In this document: positions 45,206-56,670 of the stretch, piece by piece
How positions within the stretch are numbered: the first letter of the stretch is position 1
Layout: each line of letters starts with the position of its first letter
Origin: Prorocentrum cordatum
Taxonomy: Eukaryota; Sar; Dinophyceae; Prorocentrales; Prorocentraceae
DNA length: 64,000 bases
Reading direction: 5' to 3'
NCBI GenBank assembly: GCA_963575745.1
Contig: CAUYUJ010014357.1
Span: 288,829 to 352,828 of the forward strand
Made by a program: the position numbers and the translations under genes
The notes under the pieces: model-generated
What the model saw: the letters and a program-made list of their open reading frames with translations, nothing else
What the model was told of the DNA's origin: nothing
Databases searched by the model: none

Positions 45206-45581
45206 GACATGATGAACAAAATATGATCATCCATCCATGTAGATGCTGGCACCTTATGTTACGCATCAACGCGGCGCTCACACGAAACCCCTGTTGATAT
45301 CGCGCCATCATTCATCCGAGAGGCTGGCTGGGCATTCCGTAAGCCGTATGGTGTACCTTTATATGGGGACTTCACACGAAACGCCAGGACACGACTTACC
45401 GACGCGGCTGGCGATGCGTTGATGATGGCTTGTTCTTCCTTGTCGTATCAGCAGGAAGAAGAACGAAAACGTGGGATGAAGATAACGAGAATGAGGATGA
45501 AGATAACGGGATGAAGATAACCGGGACGGAAGAGCGAGGACGAGGGTGAGATGGAAGAGGCGGACGGTGGAGTATCGGGAG

Positions 45582-45779
45582 TATCGGGCCGGGCGAAAGG
45601 TGGGGAAGCAAAGGGGGGGTTTGAGAATCAGCTCACGTAGCTGATTTTCCTGGCGCCTCCCGGCGCCGGAGGCGCCCATGTATCGAGGAATGGGCCCCTC
45701 GGTGGGGCCGAAACCAGCTGCATGCAGCAGTTTTCGTAGCCCCCCCTTTCCCGATCCCCCCCTTGCGTCTGGCCCGAGA
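45582..45779. mobile_element. About 200-bp MITE-like element, copy 1
   Basis: Ends ATCGGGCCGGGCGAAAGG and CTTGCGTCTGGCCCGAGA are inverted repeats, extended inward by GGGGGGGTTTGAGAA / TTTCGTAGCCCCCCC. The centre is AATCAGCTCACGTAGCTGATT and GGCGCCTCCCGGCGCCGGAGG. A 22-bp direct repeat (AAGAGGCGGACGGTGGAGTA core) flanks it at 45553-45574 and 45786-45807. Copy 2 is at 53256-53454. Confidence 0.8.
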
Positions 45780-45862
45780 CGAGAGGGAAGAGGCGGACGG
45801 TGGAGTAGGAAGAGGAAGGCGGCCGAAGATGTTGCCGCAGGAGCAAAGTGAAGGGGCCCTGG

Positions 45863-46013
45863 GAATCACAAAGAAATACACAAATAACAGGATCCCCATA
45901 TTTTCGCATATGTTCTGGGTTGTCATCTTCCCCCCCACTTCCCAAAATTCCCCATTTTTGTCCTGGGAATCGTCGATGAATTGTGTCTGTGTGTCTCTTC
46001 TCCTCCTGACAAA
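45863..46013 (+). repeat. 150-170-bp dispersed element, copy 3
   Basis: GAGGGGCCCTGGGAATCACA homologue (GAAGGGGCCCTGGGAATC), ATACACAAATAACAGGATCC, CCCCACTTCCCAAAATTCCCC and AATCGTCGATGAATTGTGTC. Same orientation as the 7.35- and 8.76-kb copies. 46014-46865 has several open frames but no recognised gene. Confidence 0.65.
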
Positions 46014-46889
46014 GGGGGGGGGGGCGGAGGAGGCCAAAGCGCACTGCAGAACTGCCACGGGCCTCGGCTGCCCCAGCCGCCGCCGCTCCAGCGGACGCGC
46101 TCGAGCCCAGGTGCTCGAGGCGGAGGGCCTCCTGGCGGCGAGGGGGAGGGGACGGGAGAGAGGTCCAGCGGAGGGAAGGCGAGAAGGGACAGCCAGGGGG
46201 TAGGGGGCGGGCTATCAGGCAGGACCCCCCTCGGGAGATCCAGTCATGGCACTGCCGGAAGGAGCGCGAATTGACGAGCGAAGGGGATTTCCTGGCCACG
46301 GCGAGCTTCGGCCGCGATTCAGTTCCGCGACCTAGATCTAAGGAGCGACCTGGAAATCAACGCCTCCCTGAACCCAAAATGGTCCGTCCTTATTTGGGAC
46401 CCTTGACTGTAGGAGGGAGAAGACCCGTGAAGAGGGGAAGACCCTTCAAAGCTTCTGCTCTGAAGCGTCTGTGTCGACCATTTGCAGCCTCGTGGGAGAA
46501 ATCGCGAGGCCGGAATCAAGGGACTACTAATGAGACGCTCCTCGCCTCAACTGTGTGGGCGGCGGACACGGGGGTCCAAATCCGTGTGGTTGCGGGCCGC
46601 GTTGTGACCTCGGGACCGCAAGAGATCTCACCGCGCAGTCCGTCACCGCACGGATTTGGGATCGTGATTGCCCCAGTCGCCCGAGACGTCTTCGGAGAAC
46701 GACCCGTGTCTCAAAGCCGCGCGGTGACCCCGAATTCCTTATGACTAACCACGCGGTGTGGTCACCACACTGTCTGGGCCCCCCCGGAGACTCCCTCGAT
46801 GCTTGGCTCATCGCCCGCAACAACGCCTAAACACATTCATGTTGCCCGGTGCTGTGTAACTGCTCCTTGAGATGATGATCCTCCTCTTG

Positions 46890-47240
46890 CCGTGAGCGAA
46901 ACTGCTAAACCGTGCTAAGTAAACCCTGCTGAGCTTTGTTCAGCCCTGCTTAGCTCTGCGAAGCCATGCTAAGCCGTGTACGCCCTGGTAAACCCCTAAG
47001 CCTGGATAGACCTTGCCACGGTCCGCTCAGCCCTGGCAAATGTAGTTCAGCTTAGCTAAGCCCTGTTAGATCCTGTTAAGCCATGCGACGCTTTGCTAAG
47101 CATTGCTACAAGCACGGCTGAGCCCTGCTCAGACATGGTAAGCTTTGCGCAGCTATGGCAAGCTGTGGTGTGCCCTTAGAAAGTGTTGCTAAGTCCTGGT
47201 CGGCCTCGCTGAGCCCTGGTAAACAACGGTAATATCTGCG
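46890..47240 (+). repeat. Degenerate 10-12-bp repeat (TAAGCCNTGCTAAGC)
   Basis: About 30 drifted copies of words like CTAAGCCCTG, CTGCTGAGC and TAAGCCATGC over 350 bp. A similar style, with different words, occurs at 50690-50985. Confidence 0.75.
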
Positions 47241-47264
47241 TCATAACAAGGAACAGCGGGGGGG

Positions 47265-47658
47265 GAGAGAAGGAGGAGGGTGAGGGAGCCGGGGAGGGGG
47301 AGGAGGAGAAGCAGGAGTAAGCGGAGGAGGAGGGGGAGTAGGAGGGGGAGTAGGAGGAGGGAGAGGAAGAGGACGAGGACGAGGAGGAGGAGGAGAAAAA
47401 CAGAAGGAGGAGGAGGAGAGAAGGAGGAAGAGGAGGGACAGGAGGACGCCACAGAGCACGCAGATCACTCAAAGGCGCACGCGCGATCTCGGCGTGAAAG
47501 CCTCGCGCGCGCGCCCTCGACCCCGAGGTGCTCCACAATCCCACGCCCTCGGGGCCGAGGAGGGAGGCGAAACGGAGGAGGAACGGAGAAAGCGAGAGAG
47601 AGAGAGAGAGAGGCGAAGCGAGAAGGAGGAGGCGAAGAGAGAGAGAGGAACAACAAAA

Positions 47659-47692
<34 letters not shown>

Positions 47693-47745
47693 GCACAGCG
47701 AGACAGGGGAGACAGAGGAGGGCGAGGAGCACGGGCGCCCCCCCC
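47265..47745 (+). repeat. GGA and GA microsatellite cluster
   Basis: GGA/GAGGAG units to 47450 and (GA)n runs at 47600-47690, separated by a short GC-rich stretch. Long Arg/Glu frames are artefacts. Confidence 0.9.
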
Positions 47746-47824
47746 CTCCCCGCAGGACGGCCGGGCGGCCGCGGGGGAGGGGGGGGCGCGGACCGCCGCG
47801 GGGCGGCCGGGGGGGCGGTCCTGC

Positions 47825-47945
47825 TCCTCGGCGGCCAGCGCCTGGTCGGCCGACAGCACCGTCGCGCTCGCCGGCGCCTCCGCCGGCGGGGCAGCGGGCG
47901 GGGACGGGGCGCGCGGGCCCTCCGAAGAGGGGGGGGGGGACGCCC
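47825..47945 (-). other. Possible GC-rich minus-strand exon
   Basis: One frame reads ASATVLSADQALAAEEQ in an Ala/Pro-rich context with almost all G/C third positions. It follows a pyrimidine tract and ends at GAGCAG followed by GACCGC, like the 6.0- and 8.6-kb exons. No domain is recognised. 47946-48820 holds a C/T-rich tract (to about 48210) and then ordinary sequence with no supported gene. Confidence 0.25.
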
Positions 47946-48824
47946 TCCTCCCCCCTCCCTCCTTCTTCGTCCTCCTTCTCCTTGGTCCTCCTCCGCCTGC
48001 GTCGGCCTGTTCCTGCTCCCCCCTCCCTCCCTCCCTCCCTCCCCCCCCTGTTTCCCCTTTCCCGCTCCCTTCCCTTCCCTCCTTTCCCTCCTTCCCCCTC
48101 AGACCTCCTCCTGTCTTCCCTCCTCCTCGTCCTCGTGCCTCGCCTCCAACGACTCCTCCTACTCTTTCTCCTCCTCATCTCCCTTCCCTCTGCCACCCCC
48201 TTTTTTTCCTCCGAATGATCTACCCACCCATGCCGCTCGATCAGGCCGTGTTGGAAGGGCCGGCCAGGCGATTCGCCCGAGATTGCCGCACCATTTGTGA
48301 TATTGGAACTTGATTATCGAAGCGGCTTCAAGGATAGTGGGCGGCTGGTGTAAACAACAGTGATGGCTATCGCCTTGGCGCCGAGCGCACTCGCCCTAAG
48401 CAATACAAGCTGCTTAGAACGAAGGGTTGTTTAAACAATCAACGGGTGTTCTCAGCAGAACGCCACGCTCACACCCGTCTAAAACGTTTGCATTTAAGGA
48501 CTCGCGCGGCTGAATTCCCAACAGTACTGTCCTTGCACGACTCAGGCTTGCCTGGACGCACCAGCCAATATGACTTGCTTTGTTGAAGTCCCAGGAGTTG
48601 TGTTCTGCACGTCTCAGGGTTGATAATAATTCGACGTTGTTTTCAAGGGGGGGATTAACCGATTAAGACGGATATCGTAAACATGAACTCGCGTAGGACC
48701 GATTCAAACGGAGCATGGAGGGAAGTTCGGTTGCAACATCGTTAACGCGTGTTGGGTTTGCACTGGTCCCTTCCCCAACTCCTCTGCGTCCTCCTTCTTT
48801 CTAATGGTCCCGGCGAGTTCCAAA

Positions 48825-48890
48825 TGGTTCCTCCTCCTCCTCCTCCTCCTCCTCCTCCTCCTCCTCCTCTTCCTCCTCCTCATCCGCCCC
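48825..48890 (+). repeat. (TCC)n microsatellite
   Basis: About 60 bp of TCC repeats. On the minus strand it lies just downstream of the exon at 48909-49009. Confidence 0.95.
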
Positions 48891-48908
48891 TCCGGTGAGG
48901 CCTGGCAC

Positions 48909-49009
48909 CTGTTTCATGGTGTCAAAGCCGAGCACCCTCGGGGCACACTGTACACGGCACTTATTTCGCAGGTTGGGCGGGGTGCAACCGGCCGGTTTCG
49001 TTGCGAAAC
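48909..49009 (-). CDS. Degenerate ShKT-like cysteine exon
   Basis: A 101-bp minus-strand segment between an acceptor-like GTCGATACAG and a canonical donor CAG|GTGCCA. The frame reads ...AGCTPPNLRNKCRVQCAPR...FDTMKQ. The GC-x3-N-x3-KCRxxC spacing matches the second half of ShKT modules, but the final cysteine of the usual CxxC is missing (CAPR). Length, strand, split-codon start and phase-0 end equal those of the exon at 9241-9341. It may be a functional variant or a decaying exon. Its partner exons are not identified. Confidence 0.4.
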
Positions 49010-49419
49010 CTGTATCGACGGGTCTCCCGTCGTTGGGTGTAGCACGGCCTCTCAGCCTGGCCCTGCTGGTGAAGGCGGGTAGCGGCGCCTGTGCGGTCAT
49101 TTCATTGTGATCTGACCCTCACGGATCGGCATTTCCTCGGGAGGCGGCGGCTTGTGCCACGTGAGTCCCAAGGGGCCTTGTGCCCTCCCAGGGCTGGGGA
49201 GCTTGTGCTCCTCAGTATGCCGTGCCAATTGTTCCGACTGGGATGCCTTTGGCTCCCAACGCACCATGTCGGAACCGCTGGGCCGCGAGTCTTCACAAGC
49301 GACGTGGTCACTCCCTGTGCCCTTCCTGCGCAGCTGTTGCTGCTTTCCGGGCGGTAGTTCGTTGGCTGGGCGTGTGCAATACACGTGCGGCCTTCGGGAA
49401 ACCGACCCTGGGCGCTGGA

Positions 49420-49620
49420 CTCCTCCTCCTCCTCCTCCTCCTCCTCCTCCTCCTCCTCCTCCGCTCTCTCTCTTCCCCTGCCTCGCGGTTCCTTCCTCGC
49501 CCTGTCCCTCTCTGCAACCTCCTCCTCTGCCTCCCTTTCCTCCGCCCTCTCCCTCCCCCATCCATCTCTCCTCCCGCCTTCCTCCCTCTTCCGCCAAGCT
49601 CGCCATACAGGAGGAGCATG
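49420..49620 (+). repeat. TCC microsatellite and C/T-rich tract
   Basis: (TCC)n at 49423-49462 then CTCCCT-rich sequence. 49010-49420 contains no supported gene. Confidence 0.85.
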
Positions 49621-49689
49621 CGCGATCATGGACATCCCAATAGCGTGCGCATGCCGTCATCGCCCCAGGACATGCCCTGGATCTTGACG

Positions 49690-50485
49690 CCACCACGAAA
49701 AGGGGGGGCACTCCTTGGCACGCGGAGGCAGGCCCGGCGAGACACTGGTCCCAACGCCAAAGCCGAAGCGATCCGTGACCGCGCGCAAACCTTCCAAGGA
49801 AGCGGCCCCAAAGGCAGAGTCTGGCAAACTATCGCCCAACTGGAATGGAACTGGCCAGCTTTCAGCAAGATGCGTGGCGACTGTGGCGCACATCTGTCGT
49901 GGGTGCACCTGCCCATCGATAAGATACTCACGCGCGTGCTCGGAGCATCGCAAAGGCGGGCCCTCCTCCGACGTATCCACACCACCACTCACGATCTGGG
50001 GACGGTCGCCGCGGTCAAACAAGGTCTCGACTACTTCGCCAACGCCTTGTTCCCACAAACCGAAGGGAAACACGAACGCACTGCGTGGCAACGCGGCCCC
50101 CTGTGCAACTGCATCTGTGATGGTGACCACACCCGACACAAGAAACTGCGGGCGGGAATCTCGGCCAAACCGCCCCCGCTGCGCCGCTGGTCTAACCGAG
50201 AAGCGGAGACCTTGGAACACGCCGCGTGGAGGTGCCCATGCTGGGCCCACGAGCGAACAGCCCAGGCCACCATGGGCCCAGAGGAACAATGGAGAGACCT
50301 TCCGTCGCACACGCGGCACTGTGGGCGACTGGAAGAGGACGCTCGGCTCCTCGACATGCAGGCCATCCTCGCCCAAGACGAATTCCCGCATCCCCCCCGC
50401 CCCCCCCGCCCACCACCAGGGGGCCTGGAAAAGGACCGCTTCGAGGAATACACCGAACCCACCACGGGAGTTACGTGGGGCAGGG
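49690..50485 (+). pseudogene. LINE ORF2 C-terminal relic
   Basis: A 265-codon stretch of a longer plus-strand frame with protein-like composition. It includes SWVHLPIDKILTRVLGA, RRALLRRIHTTTHD, GPLCNCICDGDHTRH and, at about 50205-50260, ETLEHAAWRCPCWAHER. The last motif (ETxxHxxWxCPxW) resembles the zinc-binding tail that follows reverse transcriptase or RNase H in non-LTR retrotransposons and is common in algal LINEs. No reverse-transcriptase catalytic motif is present upstream; the frame there runs into a TCC microsatellite, so the copy is 5'-truncated. The 3' end dissolves into tandem repeats after about 50485. Identification is from motif memory only. Confidence 0.55.
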
Positions 50486-50489
50486 TTCG

Positions 50490-50690
50490 GGCTTCGCTGA
50501 GGTGCGGGCTTCATATGTTCGGGTTCCCGCTCGTTCCGAATCGTGTTCCCGCTGCAGCGCTGGCCTCATGTCCGTGTTTCCGCTCGTTCCGAATCGTGCT
50601 CCCGCTGCGGCGCTGGCCTCATTTCCGCGCTTCTGCTCGTTCCGAATCGTGTTCCTGCGCAGCGCTGGCGTCATTTCCCGTGCCATGCCA
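50490..50690 (+). repeat. Three-copy 60-bp tandem repeat
   Basis: GCTCGTTCCGAATCGTG, TCCCGCTGCAGCGCTGGCCT and CATGTCCGTGTTTCC recur at about 50530, 50590 and 50640, directly after the LINE relic. Confidence 0.8.
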
Positions 50691-50985
50691 CGGCATGCAA
50701 TGCAATTCTGGGTTGCGTTCCGCTGCGCGATGCCACGCCTTCAGCTGCAGCTGTCATATCCAGTGCGTAAGTGCCACGTCATGCTATGCCAAGCCACGCT
50801 TTGATCTTCAACGCCATGCTATACAATGTTATGTTCGGGGCCACTGTGCGATGCCATGCTTTGCGTTGCAAAGCTTTGCGATGCAATTCTTCACGACGCC
50901 ACGCCACGCCATGCTGTGACATACTACGCTTTGCGGTGCTCTTCTACGCCATGCCACGCCGTGCTCTATAATGCATCGCGTACCC
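50690..50985 (+). repeat. Degenerate ATGCCACGC short repeats
   Basis: Words such as CATGCCACG, CGATGCCATGC and ACGCCATGC recur about every 10-20 bp. 50986-52210 shows a dispersed segment resembling 57715-57840 (51180-51340) and no supported gene. Confidence 0.65.
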
Positions 50986-52218
50986 TTTCGGGATCATTGC
51001 CCTGCTCAACATCCGACTGTGCGAGTAGAGAGGGGATCTACGCCATGGTAAGGCATGGGAGGGAGGGGTAGGATGTCATATATGACGCGAGCGCACCTGA
51101 CTTGCCCAACCCCCTCTACGCGTGGCCGAGAAAAGAGCAGTAGCCACGAGGGGAAGGACGAACGAACAACATAAACCCAAACAGTCGGACCTACATGTCA
51201 GAGGCTATAAGACCCTCCGTCGGCCAAAACACACAGAACATCCAAGGGTACCCTTCCCAGGATGCACAAGAGCATGCGACGAACACGAAGAACATCAGGG
51301 CACCCTCCCCGAACCGTCCCCGATCAGATACCTCGGTTCGAATGCACCCATGAGGGGCCGGAGTGGGCGATGAATGCGTGTTATTCCCAGATGGCTCCTT
51401 GGAGAGCTAAGAGGGTTGTTAGGTACGGCAGGGTTACGGCAGCTGGCAGGCAGGCAGGGCTACGCAAGCTCCTCTCCAGAGCTCCCTATCAGGAGGCGGC
51501 GCGACTCGTTCCCAATACGCGTGCCTCAAGCCTTTCCGCAGGTCCTTCGTAGCTCCCTCGAAGCCTCTTCGAAGCAAGCTGCCCAGGCATACTTTCCAAC
51601 GTCCTGGCAAGCGTCTCCCACACAGGTTTCCTGCGCCTGCGCCCTGCTATCCGGGTTTGGGACCCACGAGTCGGATGGGGGTAATTACCTGCTCGAACGG
51701 GAGCCTCCCTCGCGGCCCGACATCCCGCGCCCGGGCCCAGATCCATGGCCAATCGGATGTCTGTGTGTTGTGCGATCGTCAGGATGGGCTACAGTCGGGG
51801 CGTTGACCAAAGGAACCCTAAATAAGGAACGAGGCCCCTTTTTCCCATAAGTTAAACTTCAAATTCCCATCGAAGCCCTAAGCAAAACCAAAGGCGAACT
51901 GCAAAACAACTAAGGAACCCCGAGCTCCTCCCCAACGAAAAGGGTTCCTTCCTCAGCGCCCCGACTGTAACTCGAGGGGGGACGGGGCTGAGCACCAGGA
52001 GGCAATGCCGAGGGTCCAAGGCAAGGCGGGACCGGCTCAGGGGGAGAAACGTCGATCTGGAATCGGCGACGCGTCGCCGACCGATCGCCGATAGGCCCCA
52101 GACAGCGAGTCCGCACGGGTGGGCTATCGGGCCACTATCGGCGGTGCGTGGGCGATTGGCGGTCGGTGTATCCCCCCTCCTGAGCCTACTATATATATAT
52201 AGAATATGCACACATATA

Positions 52219-52348
52219 CTGGCCATCGCTCGGACGTCCACTTCCTGTGTTTTCTTCGGTTTTGTGCGTGGCTTTTTCGCCAAATGATCAAGGATGCTCC
52301 TCGATGGTCCTCGCCGAAGGAAAAATGCACACGTCCGAGCGATGCCAG
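52219..52348. mobile_element. 130-bp MITE-like element, copy 2
   Basis: Ends TGGCCATCGCTCGGACGT and ACGTCCGAGCGATGCCA are inverted repeats. The interior has GTTTTGTGCGTGGCTTTTTCGCC, GGATGCTCCTCGATGGTCC and TCGCCGAAGGAAAAATG. Matches 44724-44854 almost throughout. A short (TA)n precedes it at 52192-52201. Confidence 0.8.
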
Positions 52349-53059
52349 GTAGATAGATGTATATGTATATCCACCTACGGCTTTCTGGCCATAACTCGGG
52401 TACGGCGGCCGTTCGGGACGATCCGCCCCTCCTGGCAAAACGCGCTCGGCGAGGCGCAACTGCTAGAACGCATCCCGGAGCCGGACAAACACCGAGAACT
52501 GACGAACACGTCCGATTACCGCGCCAGGGGGGGAGGAGAGCAGTAGTCACGAGTGGAGGAAGGGCCAGCACTGCGGAAACAACAAAAACTGCACAAAGGC
52601 AAACTTTCGAAACTTCGCGCGATGTCGGCGCTGTACCCCCAGGGCCCAGCAAACATCCAAGAACTCCTGTTGGCCCGTCGGTGAGAAGAAGCGGGTAGAC
52701 ATCTTTTGGTAGTATATTAGATCTCGGCCCGCACCCTGAAGAGCAGGGAAGAGAGAAAACCGTTCGACTCGTGAAGTAGGAAGTCGCTTGCAGTACATTG
52801 GGATCTGGGAGTCCACAGATACATACAGCACACAACCATACCCAGAAAGGGGGGACGGATTGGGCTATGAGTGCTTGCTGGCGGACGGGGGTCCCCGCTT
52901 CAAAAGGAGACTCCTAGATGCTCCGATAACGCGCACACATACCTGTCCGCCTCTCTCCGAACCCGCCTAGAAGGTATCGGTGTGAGTCGTTCGCTGGTCA
53001 GGATATGAAGCTTCTTCCCCTGAGAAGCCCGCAAGGGGCCGCGCAGCCGAGGTAGGGCC

Positions 53060-53078
53060 TCGATCGTCGTCGTTGTCA

Positions 53079-53124
<46 letters not shown>

Positions 53125-53195
53125 ACGCAGCGCCAATGCCCCAGCGCGGGGAGGGGGCGCCTCCGCTCCGCCGGCCAGCGAGGCGCTCGGCCAAG
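53060..53195 (+). repeat. (GTC)n tract with duplicated GC-rich flank, copy 1
   Basis: (GTC)n then TACGCAGCGCC, AGCGCGGGG, GGGGCGCCT and GCCAGCGAGGCGCTCGGCC. The same sequence of elements occurs at 53535-53720. 52349-53060 has no supported gene. Confidence 0.85.
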
Positions 53196-53255
53196 CGTTC
53201 AGCCTTTGAACGAGCGGCCGTTTCCGAAACGTCCGATCGTCCAACATCGACCGAT

Positions 53256-53454
53256 TCTCGGGTCGGGCGAAAGGGGGGGATAGCAAAGGGGGGGTTTGAG
53301 AATCAGCTCACGTAGCTGATTTTCCTGGCGCCTCCCGGCGCCGGAGGCGGCAATGTATCGAGGACTGGGCCCCGTGGTGGGGCCGAAACCAGCTGCATGC
53401 AGCAAATTTCGTACCCCCCCCTTTCCCAATCCCCCCCTTTCGTCCGGCCCGAGA
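53256..53454. mobile_element. 199-bp MITE-like element, copy 2
   Basis: Inverted ends TCTCGGGTCGGGCGAAAG and CTTTCGTCCGGCCCGAGA, extended by GGGGGGGATAGCAAAGGGGG / CCCTTTCCCAATCCCCCCC. The interior is nearly identical to 45582-45779 (AATCAGCTCACGTAGCTGAT, AACCAGCTGCATGCAGCA). It sits between the two duplicated (GTC)n blocks. Confidence 0.82.
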
Positions 53455-53524
53455 TTCTGGGTCGCTCGCCAGCGACGTTCAATGTTGAACGCCGGCGGCG
53501 GGGTCGCCGCCGTATCGCCCCCGC

Positions 53525-53529
<5 letters not shown>

Positions 53530-53577
<48 letters not shown>

Positions 53578-53614
53578 ACGTCGTCGTCAACGTCGTCGTC
53601 AACGTCGTCGTCAA

Positions 53615-53647
<33 letters not shown>

Positions 53648-53720
53648 ACGCAGCGCCCAGTGCCCGAGCGCGGGGGGGAGCGCCTGCGCTCCGGCGGCCA
53701 GCGAGGCGCTCGGCCCCAGG
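53530..53720 (+). repeat. (GTC)n tract with duplicated GC-rich flank, copy 2
   Basis: About 120 bp of GTC with four GTCGTCAAC interruptions, then the 80-bp GC-rich flank shared with copy 1. Confidence 0.9.
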
Positions 53721-53919
53721 GGCGGCAGCGCCACCGCGCGGCTCGCGTCGTCCTCGGCGCCGCGCGCGCTGGAGCGGAGGGCGGGGGGAGCTCCGCCTGG
53801 CATCTGCGCAACGAGCCGTTCTGGGAGGCGTGGGCCTTCAGGAGCCGGGGGCGGACGGCAGGGAGGAGCAGCAGCCTGGGGGTATGGCGGGCTGGCCACA
53901 GACAGGACTTGCTCTGCCT

Positions 53920-54085
53920 CGGGAGTTGCTAAACAGGTGCCCTTGGCCCAAGGTACCCCTGCTTTGTCCCTCCACGTCGGAGCCGCTGGGGCCCCCTCTG
54001 GGCCTCGTGCAGGGTGCCCTGGAGGCCGTGGGGGCCTCCTTGGAACTCCATGGGGCACCTCGGGTCAGGGGCACTTCCAGTGCCG
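53920..54085 (+). repeat. Dispersed repeat (partner at 57.4-57.7 kb)
   Basis: GGAGTTGCTAAACAGGTGCCC, CCAAGGTACCCCTGCTTTG, CTGGAGGCCGTGGGGGCC and GGGGCACCTCGGG match 57405-57690 in order, and in inverse 1-75. Confidence 0.65.
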
Positions 54086-54149
54086 CCCTATTTCTGGCGC
54101 CGCCCCGGCGTGCCTCCTCCAAAGTGGAGCGAACAACGACATAATATAC

Positions 54150-54156
54150 ATATATC

Positions 54157-54215
<59 letters not shown>
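54150..54215. repeat. (TA)n microsatellite
   Basis: About 40 bp of pure TA followed by TGTGTG. Confidence 0.95.
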
Positions 54216-54479
54216 ATGTGTGTACGTGTACGCCCTCGGCGGTCGTGCGTTAGGTCGGGCATGTCCTCATGCAGTTGGTAAGAATTAACAAATATTCCAC
54301 ATTCCCTGACAAACAACAAAACATGTCCCGATTCAATATTTGGATTATTTCTAAATGTTCCCGCTGTAGAGAGCCATGCCCAACTGAAATCTTGCGCGCA
54401 CGAACGTCCGCGTTCAAACGAAAGACAACGGAAGCGAACCGCCTGCGTGTACACGTGCCGCTGGCCTCTGACCTGCACC

Positions 54480-54600
54480 CCCTTCCCTTGCTAAACTCCC
54501 TGCAGGAGAGCCCCGCGCCCACACGCGCCCTTGCTGCTGCTGTGGCGCCGGGGGGGACGGCACGAACTCGCCATGCTTCCACCCCGCCTCCCGCCGCTCA
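54480..54600 (+). repeat. Duplicated GC-rich segment, copy 1
   Basis: CCCTGCAGGAGAGCCCCGCG, CACACGCGCCC, GCTGTGGCGCC and GGGGGGACGGCACGA recur at 55130-55230. The 555-codon open frame covering both copies has no domain. A short (GA)n lies at 54720-54745. Confidence 0.7.
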
Positions 54601-55087
54601 ACTTTCTGACACACACACACACACACCGCGGACAGAAACATCCGAACAGGCTGGCTTAAAAGCCCCGGACCCGGACCAAGCGCTGAAAAGCTGCACGCGC
54701 TCAAGAATGCCCTGGGACAGAAAGAGAGAGAGAGAGAGAGAGAGGGGAAAAGAGAGACGGAGAGACAAGTGTAGAGAATCGAACTCTATATACACCGACG
54801 CTTTTTCGGGCCCTGCATTGGAATTCGCACTGGAGAGCGGATCCTGGTGTATACGGGACCCTGGGATATATTTGTTTCGTATTTCCTCGGAACATCGGGG
54901 AAAAAGTATACACCACACCACCCCAGCGTCGTCCTCGACCCTCCAGAAGTCCTGGGATTGGAAAACAGCCCGCCACTGGCAATGTATATGTTCCAGTTTC
55001 CGAAAGTGTGCACAACTCAACTCCTGTGCTCCTGCGCTGCCGCCGCTGCGCGGGCGCGGCGCCGTCCCGGCGCGCGCCTCCTCCCTC

Positions 55088-55230
55088 GCAGCCCCCCTTG
55101 CTGTCGGGCCCGGTGGGGGCCCGCCCGCCGGAACCCCTGCAGGAGAGCCCCGCGCACACGCGCCCCCCCAGTGCTGTCGCTGTGGCGCCCAGGGGGGGGA
55201 CGGCACGAGCCTGCCATGGCTCCCACTCGC
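55088..55230 (+). repeat. Duplicated GC-rich segment, copy 2
   Basis: Second copy of the 54480-54600 segment, about 620 bp downstream and better preserved in the CCTGCAGGAGAGCCCCGCGC to GGACGGCACGAGCCTGCCAT interval. 55231-55690 shows no supported gene. Confidence 0.7.
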
Positions 55231-55689
55231 TGCTTCCCGCCACGCCCTCCCGCCCTCGATTGTGGGCACGAGAGAAAAAAACAGGTCCTGGTCGCAGCCC
55301 GTGGATGGGCACCAACAGCACAGGGGGGGCCTCCAACGGGAGAGAGCGCTCCTAGCTGTTGGTGCTGGTGGTAGTCTTTCGTCCACCTGGGAAGCCCACA
55401 TCTTACCACCATCACCGAGATCGGGGGCATCTTCCCTCGGGGGAGGCACACCGCCAATATTGGTGTTGGTGTCCACTTCGAGGCTTCCGATCCTGAGGGC
55501 GACGGACCCGCTTCAGCCCCGAGGCCTGAGGCCCCGAGGCCTGAGCGCCCGAAGACAATCTACAGCCAGACAAGATATTGAAACCACTGACTTTCGGAGC
55601 TCCGCGCGGCTCTTTTGGCTCAACGCTTGGCGCCGACAGGGGGGCCCACAGCGTCGTTCGAACAAAGACACGCTCGGTCTGCTCCACCC

Positions 55690-56315
<626 letters not shown>

Positions 56316-56494
56316 GGAAGAGGAAGAGGAGGTGGAAGAGGAAGGATAGGAGGAGAAGGACCAGTGCATACCTAAGACGCACCAATAATGTAGCAATAAA
56401 CCCTGCTTCCAAGTTCGCTCTGAACAGATCCCTGCAATAATATATTTCCATTGCGGCAATGGCCGTATTGAAAGAGAATCGGCTGAGAATCCCC

Positions 56495-56670
56495 GATCTT
56501 GCCACGAATCAACGTGACTGCTGGCCACGATCAATCGCCGCGAATCAACGTGACTGCTGACTCTGGGATTCCAACGCCGCGAATCAACGTGACTGCTGGC
56601 CTGACGATCCTAAACTGTGCCAGAGCACCATCCCTGGGACTTCATCACTGCGAATCAATGTGACTGCCAC
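56495..56670 (+). repeat. Four-copy short interspersed unit
   Basis: CGCGAATCAACGTGACTGCTG (one base varying) occurs near 56502, 56538, 56578 and 56648 at 36-70-bp spacing. 56671-57220 has no supported gene. Confidence 0.8.

Noticed and set aside
46270-46744. 157-codon plus-strand frame
   Set aside because: Reads through without obvious bias, but a comparable frame is open on the opposite strand and no domain is recognisable; too weak to list.
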